From Oscillospiraceae bacterium (GTDB lineage: Bacteria > Bacillota > Clostridia > Oscillospirales > Ruminococcaceae): a stretch of DNA of 5,626 nt. The notes below the pieces were generated by a model. It searched no databases. It saw nothing but the letters and a program-made list of their open reading frames with translations, and was not told the DNA's origin. The stretch is from the NCBI GenBank assembly GCA_017394565.1, contig JAFPXW010000013.1, positions 1 to 5,626 on the forward strand. The letters are read 5' to 3'. Shown here piece after piece: positions 1 through 3,018 of this stretch. Numbering within the stretch: the stretch's first letter is position 1; the number at the start of each line of letters is the position of its first letter. Position numbers and translations under genes: made by a program.

Positions 1-71
1 AGGATCTTGGCGATCTCACGACCGCCGCTGGCAAATTCACGGCTGATGGATACGATGAGCTGATTATTCAA
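1..71 (-). CDS. Cytidylate kinase-like family protein, N-terminal fragment
   Basis: Only the first 23 codons and two bases of the next are inside the window; the gene continues past the left edge. The peptide starts (M)NNQLIVSISREFASGGREI. The I-S-R-E-F-x-S-G-G-R-E-I signature (residues 9-20) is the P-loop region typical of the cytidylate kinase-like family, which resembles Cmk but often has unproven substrates. The start is TTG at 71-69. No ATG occurs in the visible frame, and an AGGAGG (plus-strand 80-85) lies 8 bases upstream, which fixes the start. A consensus promoter at 132-161 reads into the gene. The family call rests on one short motif, so the assignment is fair but the function (nucleotide kinase or otherwise) is open. 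Confidence 0.75.
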   Translation of the reverse strand, partial: MNNQLIVSISREFASGGREIAKI

Positions 72-131
72 GGTAAACCCCTCCTTTTCTGAAAGTAAAT
101 CGCAGTCAGATCTGCATCACCTTTCTTTCAT

Positions 132-161
132 ATTATATCACAGTTTTGATGCGCTTGTCAA
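132..161 (-). promoter_or_regulatory. Sigma-A-type promoter for the kinase-like gene
   Basis: Read on the minus strand, TTGACA (161-156) is followed after 18 bases by TATAAT (137-132); both hexamers match the consensus exactly. Transcription should start near 125, giving a leader of about 55 nt before the TTG start at 71. The match is seen directly; use in the cell is inferred. Confidence 0.78.
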
Positions 162-230
162 TAGCGAATTTGTATATTTTGTGCATATGTTTCTATGCGA
201 AATTACCGATAGGGAATGGCTTTTCCAGAC

Positions 231-266
231 AAAAAGTCTCTCCCATGCCCAAAAAGCACAGGAGAG
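231..266 (-). terminator. Rho-independent terminator of the permease gene
   Basis: On the minus strand, 20 bases after the permease stop codon, CTCTCC pairs with GGAGAG (266-261 with 243-238). A 2x2 internal mismatch follows, then TGC/GCA pairs around a 7-base loop. The descending arm is followed by AC and then TTTTT (235-231). Position, stem and T-tract fit an intrinsic terminator separating the permease from the kinase-like gene. The stem is moderate rather than strong. Confidence 0.6.
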
Positions 267-285
267 GTGGAGTTTCTGATGCAAT

Positions 286-1644
286 TTACAGTGCCGTGAC
301 ATACCGCAGGCAGATATAAACCGTCGAGATCAGCATAACGATGACGGTAGCCGGTGCCATCTTCTTGCAGTATTCGCCCCAGCCGATCGGATGACCAGCC
401 TTAGCCGCCGCAGAAGTACCGACAACGTTCGCAGATGCGCCGATCGGAGTTGCCGAACCGCCGACATCCGTACCCATTGCCAGCGACCATGCGAGGGTAG
501 ACAGCAGCGGATCGCTGCCAGCCGCCAGTTCCTTGATGATCGGAACCATCGTTGCTGCGAACGGGATATTGTCGATGAATGCACTTGCGATACCGGAAAC
601 CCAGATGATGATCGCTACCATGAGGTAGTAGTTGGAACCGCATACGCTGCTGATGAAGTTTGCAATGATCTCCAGCACGCCGGTTTCCTCCAGACCGCCG
701 ACAACGACGAACAGTCCGGTAAAGAACAGCAGGGTCTTGTAGTCCACACCCTTGAGGACTTCGAGGATGTGCTTGCCGGAAGTGATGAGCGTGATGATCG
801 CGATGACAACGCCGATGAACGCAACGGTCAGACCGGTCGTGCTGTGGGTAATGAGCAGTGTCACTGCGCACAGGAAGATCACCGTGCTGACAGCAAAGCC
901 AGCTTTATCGGTGATAAAGCTCTCCGGCGACGGCAGATTGTCATAATCGGAAGCAGAAGCGGTGGAAGTCAGCCCCTTCTTCATAACGAGATAGAAGTAA
1001 GCGACGATAAATACGAACGAAATGAGTGCCACAGCACCGGTATTCTCCACGAAATCCATGAAGGAGTAGTGCAGGTTAGAACCGATGATGATGTTAGGCG
1101 GATCGCCGCACATGGTAGCCGAACCGCCGAGGTTTGCGCAGAAGATCTCCGACATGATCATCGGGACCGGATTGAACTTCAGCAGACGGGACAACTCAAT
1201 CGTTACCGATGCGAGGAACAGGATGACCGTGATGGAGTCGATGAACATCGCCAGCACGAACGACATCGCCATGAACGCAAAGAAGATCGGGATGGTCTTA
1301 TAATGTACAAACTTCGCGATGCGGCGGCAGAGCCAGTTGAAGAAGCCGACACGCGCCATACCCTCTACCATGACCATCATACCGCCGAGGAAGAGGATCG
1401 TCGCCCAGTCGATGCCGCCGGATTCAGATTCCGCACCGGAAGTGCGCCAGAATTCCAGCGTGAAGATGGACTGGAGGTTGATCACGTGCCACATCGCCTT
1501 GAAATCGTGCATACAGATGCCGAACACACCGATCAGTGTGAGCGCACCGCAGCCGAGGGTGACGTAGTGCTTTTCGATTTTGTCCAGAATAATCATGATG
1601 AACATCGCCACGAAGATGACGATGGCCACGATCTGAGCAGCCAT
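286..1644 (-). CDS. SLC13 / ArsB-NhaD-type permease (ion transporter superfamily)
   Basis: A 452-residue polytopic inner-membrane protein, probably a secondary transporter for an anion, an organic acid, or Na+/H+ exchange. It shows the two-fold pseudo-repeat of the ion transporter superfamily. Half one has D136-S-I-T139 in a helix, then GGSAT (173-177) and GDPPN (180-184). Half two has D358-N-I-P361, then GTDVGGSATPIGASAN (391-406). These paired re-entrant-loop signatures recur in ArsB, NhaD, P-protein and SLC13 members. Length is normal for the family. The frame is open further upstream to 1710, but I chose ATG 1644-1642 (MAAQIV) because AAGGAG (1656-1651) sits 6 bases before it and the upstream residues are not membrane-like. 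An extra hydrophilic stretch lies at about residues 46-79, between the second and third membrane segments. No arsenic or citrate regulator is visible, so the substrate cannot be named. It has its own promoter (1833-1860) and terminator (231-266). Confidence 0.9.
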   Translation of the reverse strand: MAAQIVAIVIFVAMFIMIILDKIEKHYVTLGCGALTLIGVFGICMHDFKAMWHVINLQSIFTLEFWRTSGAESESGGIDWATILFLGGMMVMVEGMARVGFFNWLCRRIAKFVHYKTIPIFFAFMAMSFVLAMFIDSITVILFLASVTIELSRLLKFNPVPMIMSEIFCANLGGSATMCGDPPNIIIGSNLHYSFMDFVENTGAVALISFVFIVAYFYLVMKKGLTSTASASDYDNLPSPESFITDKAGFAVSTVIFLCAVTLLITHSTTGLTVAFIGVVIAIITLITSGKHILEVLKGVDYKTLLFFTGLFVVVGGLEETGVLEIIANFISSVCGSNYYLMVAIIIWVSGIASAFIDNIPFAATMVPIIKELAAGSDPLLSTLAWSLAMGTDVGGSATPIGASANVVGTSAAAKAGHPIGWGEYCKKMAPATVIVMLISTVYICLRYVTAL

Positions 1645-1659
1645 AGAAAGCTCCTTTCT
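1645..1659 (-). promoter_or_regulatory. Ribosome binding site enclosed in a small hairpin
   Basis: Read on the minus strand, the 15 bases directly before the permease ATG are AGAAAG-GAG-CTTTCT, a perfect 6-bp inverted repeat with a 3-base loop. The Shine-Dalgarno AAGGAG (1656-1651) straddles the left arm and loop, so folding would partly hide it. The stem has only two G-C pairs and would be weak. It may tune translation or respond to temperature, or it may be a chance palindrome. Confidence 0.5.
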
Positions 1660-1700
1660 TGGGTGAGTTCCCGCCGGAAAGCGGAAACGGGGCGGCAGGC

Positions 1701-1801
1701 AATACAGCATCGCAGCGTTTTGTCAATGCGCCGCTTGATCGCACGCAGCATTCACAAAACGCATCGGCAGACCGGAAATGCACCGGCTCTGAGCCTGTAT
1801 T
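1701..1801 (-). promoter_or_regulatory. Candidate structured RNA leader of the permease gene
   Basis: The predicted transcript start near 1826 leaves about 180 nt before the permease ATG. On the minus strand this leader contains an outer pairing AATACAG/CTGTATT (1801-1795 with 1707-1701). Inside it are three possible hairpins: GGCT/AGCC; CCGG/CCGG; and a long one made of GCGTTTTGT/ACAAAACGC (1762-1754 with 1723-1715) that continues after one mismatch as AATGC/GCATT (1752-1748 with 1729-1725). A further CCGCC/GGCGG pairing follows before the ribosome binding site. This looks like a multi-helix leader. I do not recognise a known riboswitch family, and there is no T-tract after the long hairpin, so it is not an obvious attenuator. 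Confidence 0.35.
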
Positions 1802-1832
1802 TAACCTCGATTTTACAATTGTACCATTCTTT

Positions 1833-1860
1833 ATTATAGCACTGTTTTGAAAGAAGTCAA
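1833..1860 (-). promoter_or_regulatory. Strong sigma-A-type promoter for the permease
   Basis: On the minus strand TTGACT (1860-1855) is followed after 16 bases by TATAAT (1838-1833). The -10 is extended by an upstream TGC, giving TGCTATAAT. An A-rich tract (A6-T-A7, around 1875-1888 on the opposite strand) lies upstream of the -35 where an UP element would be expected. Start is predicted near 1826. Confidence 0.75.
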
Positions 1861-1952
1861 TCCGGATTTCGCCATTTTTTTATTTTTTGTAGAAATGCAT
1901 AATTTTATTACGTTCCGGAGTGGAATTTGTCGACTTTTTGTGCCTGCCGCCC

Positions 1953-2132
1953 TTAAGGCAACACCGCACAAAGCCCGCCTGACGGCTTGGCGGCGCATCT
2001 GCTTGCATCTTTTCCGTCATCCTGCACAGAAATTCCTTGCTGGGCGCCAGCCCAGCGGCGTCATTTCTATACAATCTAATGAAAAATCTGACTGCGCATC
2101 TGCACCACCAGCTCTGTGCGGTGTTGCCTTAA
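1953..2132. mobile_element. 180-bp MITE-like element with 22-bp terminal inverted repeats
   Basis: The left end begins TTAAGGCAACACCGCACA (1953-1970) and continues for four more bases. The right end (2111-2132) is its reverse complement, matching at 21 of 22 positions; the one mismatch is at 1971. Because TTAA is its own complement, the outer TTAA (or its inner TA) could be either repeat end or duplicated target. No other flanking duplication is visible. Inside are a GCTGGGC/GCCCAGC hairpin (2039-2056), a CCGCC/GGCGG hairpin (1975-1993) and a 10-bp direct repeat GCGCATCTGC (1993-2002 and 2094-2103). There is no transposase and no convincing coding frame. It lies between the 3' end of the membrane protein gene and the permease promoter. 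I infer a non-autonomous transposable element or other dispersed palindromic repeat; a copy count was not possible. Confidence 0.7.
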
Positions 2133-2161
2133 AAACGGATTCCGCTGTTCACCACTGGAAT
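2131..2161 (-). terminator. Weak candidate terminator for the small membrane protein gene
   Basis: About 10 bases beyond the stop codon on the minus strand, ATTCC (2161-2157) can pair with GGAAT (2143-2139) around a 13-base loop, followed by CCG and TTTTT (2135-2131). The stem is only 5 bp, so this is tentative. Two bases of the T-tract belong to the end of the adjacent inverted-repeat element, which may itself contribute to termination. Confidence 0.3.
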
Positions 2162-2170
2162 GGAAACTGC

Positions 2171-2602
2171 CTATCTGTCCTCCTGTGTCTTTCTCACCGC
2201 ATGAATCAGCGCCGCGATCCCATGGTACAGCAGGATCAGTACAAAGAATCCGATCCATGCCGAAAAGCCATAAAACATCAGCTCGATGCCGTTCATATCC
2301 ATCCATGTGCGGCTGCCTTGTTTGATGATGAGGTCGCCGTGTGTTTCATAAAAGGCGATCCATAGAGGGATAAATGCTATCGCATAGCATCCCATCCACA
2401 CAGCGATCCGTTTCGCAGAGGGCTTGTATTTGCGGTCATGGCGGATATAAATGATCAGCAGCACGACCGGCATCAGCAGAAATGTCCACGCCGACAGCGT
2501 TGCACCCCGGTCCAGGATCCATTCATCGACCGCATCCGCCAGCACCAGCGGCAGCCAGACCGCGATCCCTGACAAAAATCCCCAAAGCATCGTCTTTTTC
2601 AT
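2171..2602 (-). CDS. Hypothetical four-helix membrane protein
   Basis: A 143-residue protein I do not recognise. Hydrophobic stretches at about residues 4-25, 34-53, 64-84 and 107-133 suggest four membrane segments. A basic loop (RHDRKYKPSAKR, 54-65) follows segment two, and a polar loop with acidic and basic residues (EThGDxxIKQGSRTWMD, about 86-102) precedes segment four. The positive-inside rule would put the 54-65 loop and the C-terminal RKTQEDR tail in the cytoplasm. There is no cleavable signal peptide and no catalytic motif that I can identify. The start ATG at 2602-2600 is supported by GGGAGG (plus-strand 2610-2615) 7 bases upstream. The stop is TAG. It diverges from the CotH/dockerin gene and has no near-consensus promoter of its own; a weak one lies at 2751-2779. 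I judge it real from the ribosome binding site and the coherent hydrophobicity pattern. Confidence 0.75.
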   Translation of the reverse strand: MKKTMLWGFLSGIAVWLPLVLADAVDEWILDRGATLSAWTFLLMPVVLLIIYIRHDRKYKPSAKRIAVWMGCYAIAFIPLWIAFYETHGDLIIKQGSRTWMDMNGIELMFYGFSAWIGFFVLILLYHGIAALIHAVRKTQEDR

Positions 2603-2651
2603 GATAAAGCCTCCCTGTTTTGCCGCCGGAATCCGCTTCCGGCCGGATTTG

Positions 2652-2697
2652 TAAGGTTAGTAACAGATGAAAGGCGTGTGTTACAGTTTTTACCTTA
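2652..2697. repeat. Nested inverted repeats upstream of the membrane protein gene
   Basis: TAAGGT (2652-2657) is complementary to ACCTTA (2692-2697), and inside it GTAAC (2660-2664) is complementary to GTTAC (2680-2684). Both arms share a centre region at about 2665-2679. In the membrane protein's transcript this could form a two-part stem some 50 bases before the ribosome binding site. As DNA it could be an operator. The arms are short and AT-rich, so chance is possible. Confidence 0.35.
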
Positions 2698-2750
2698 TTT
2701 TTTGAGTGACCGACCAATTCTTCCGTGATGATTGTCCACGGAAATCAATT

Positions 2751-2779
2751 TTTATAATTCTACGTCCCCATTTTATGAA
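2751..2779 (-). promoter_or_regulatory. Weak outward promoter candidate for the membrane protein
   Basis: On the minus strand TTCATA (2779-2774, 4 of 6 to consensus) is followed after exactly 17 bases by TATAAA (2756-2751, 5 of 6). It lies at the edge of the palindromic element and points toward the gene starting at 2602, which has no better promoter in view. The resulting leader would be about 140 nt. The sequence is AT-rich, so this match is only suggestive. Confidence 0.28.
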
Positions 2780-2788
2780 TTTTGCGGG

Positions 2789-2811
2789 TGCAGGGGGCGA
2801 AGCCCCCTGCA
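2789..2811. repeat. 10-bp GC-rich hairpin with GAA loop
   Basis: TGCAGGGGGC (2789-2798) is perfectly complementary to GCCCCCTGCA (2802-2811) around a GAA loop. The core GCGAAGC is known as an exceptionally stable mini-hairpin in DNA. ATTTT and AAAAT on the two sides can extend the stem past a GCGGG bulge. No T-tract follows on either strand, so it is not a classical terminator. Confidence 0.7.
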
Positions 2812-2818
2812 AAAATAG

Positions 2819-2838
2819 CCCCCTCCTTGGGGAGGGGG
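2819..2838. repeat. 8-bp GC-rich hairpin overlapping the G-quadruplex motif
   Basis: CCCCCTCC (2819-2826) pairs with GGAGGGGG (2831-2838) around TTGG, and G2818 and A2817 can pair weakly with the two Ts that follow. It begins 7 bases after the preceding hairpin. Its right arm is part of the G-quadruplex motif, so the two structures would compete. Confidence 0.65.
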
Positions 2839-2852
2839 TTGGGGGTGAGGGG
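2829..2852 (+). other. Canonical four-tract G-quadruplex motif
   Basis: Four G-runs occur in order with very short loops: G4 (2829-2832), A, G5 (2834-2838), TT, G5 (2841-2845), TGA, G4 (2849-2852). Runs of four or more with loops of 1-3 bases predict a four-layer quadruplex on the plus strand. It sits about 70 bases upstream of the -35 of the CotH/dockerin promoter. Confidence 0.65.
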
Positions 2853-2905
2853 AAAGAAATGTGTCTGTTCTCTTAACAGAACCCCCAAAATTGATTTCCG
2901 TAATT

Positions 2906-2928
2906 ATTGTCTGTTAAGACTTGACAAT
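2906..2928. promoter_or_regulatory. Candidate operator overlapping the CotH promoter -35
   Basis: ATTGTC (2906-2911) and GACAAT (2923-2928) form a perfect 6-bp inverted repeat with an 11-base spacer. The right arm covers most of the -35 TTGACA. A smaller palindrome GTCT-GTTA-AGAC (2909-2920) lies across the left arm and spacer. Bound protein here would block RNA polymerase. No regulator is encoded nearby. Confidence 0.25.
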
Positions 2929-2949
2929 TTGTTATAAATTTTGTATAAT
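2921..2949 (+). promoter_or_regulatory. Consensus sigma-A promoter of the CotH/dockerin gene
   Basis: TTGACA (2921-2926), a 17-base spacer and TATAAT (2944-2949) match the ideal promoter at every position of both hexamers. Start is expected near 2956, giving a leader of about 63 nt. A promoter this close to consensus suggests high basal expression unless it is repressed. Confidence 0.9.
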
Positions 2950-3018
2950 TAATGTATTGTAAAGTCTGCACTGTCCACCAGTATACATTATATATAAAAA
3001 AACGGGAGGAATCGGATC

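Larger units (their letters stand above)
2737..2902. mobile_element. About 166-bp palindromic element with 15-bp inverted ends
   Basis: ACGGAAATCAATTTT (2738-2752) and its exact reverse complement (2887-2901) bound a non-coding segment unlike the surrounding DNA. One base outside each end lies a near-identical 9-mer: ATGATTGTC (2728-2736) and ATTATTGTC (2903-2911), 8 of 9 matching, which resembles a target duplication. The similarity extends inward on the right: TTCCGTGATGATTGTC (2721-2736) against TTCCGTAATTATTGTC (2896-2911), 14 of 16. The left flank may therefore be a degenerate copy of the right end instead. The interior holds two GC-rich hairpins and a G-quadruplex motif, and no coding frame. 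I infer a small mobile or dispersed repeat inserted between the two divergent genes. It shares no end sequence with the 1953-2132 element. Confidence 0.55.

Noticed and set aside
1645..1710. Upstream extension of the permease start to 1710 (22 extra residues)
   Set aside because: The extra residues (MLYCLPPRFRFPAGTHPRKELS) do not look like the family's N-terminus, and the strong AAGGAG is 6 bases before the internal ATG at 1644.
1723..1764. Thirteen-codon leader peptide in the permease leader (minus strand, MRFVNAACDQAAH)
   Set aside because: It has no Shine-Dalgarno at a proper distance and no run of regulatory codons. It coincides with the long hairpin, whose base pairing explains the sequence better.
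391..1839. Long open frame on the plus strand, antisense to the permease
   Set aside because: Its product is rich in Arg, Asp, His and Glu with no domain pattern, while the minus strand encodes a clear transporter with a ribosome binding site, promoter and terminator. It is a shadow frame.
1847..2365. Plus-strand frame of 172 codons spanning the MITE-like element
   Set aside because: It runs through both terminal inverted repeats and into the antisense of the membrane protein gene, with no convincing ribosome binding site or domain.
2789..2811. GC-rich hairpin as an intrinsic terminator
   Set aside because: The stem is followed by AAAAATAG on the plus strand and ACCCGC on the minus strand, with no T-tract, and there is no gene ending beside it.
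2789..2852. CRISPR-like array
   Set aside because: The G- and C-rich blocks are inverted rather than direct repeats of fixed length, and there are no evenly spaced spacers or cas genes.
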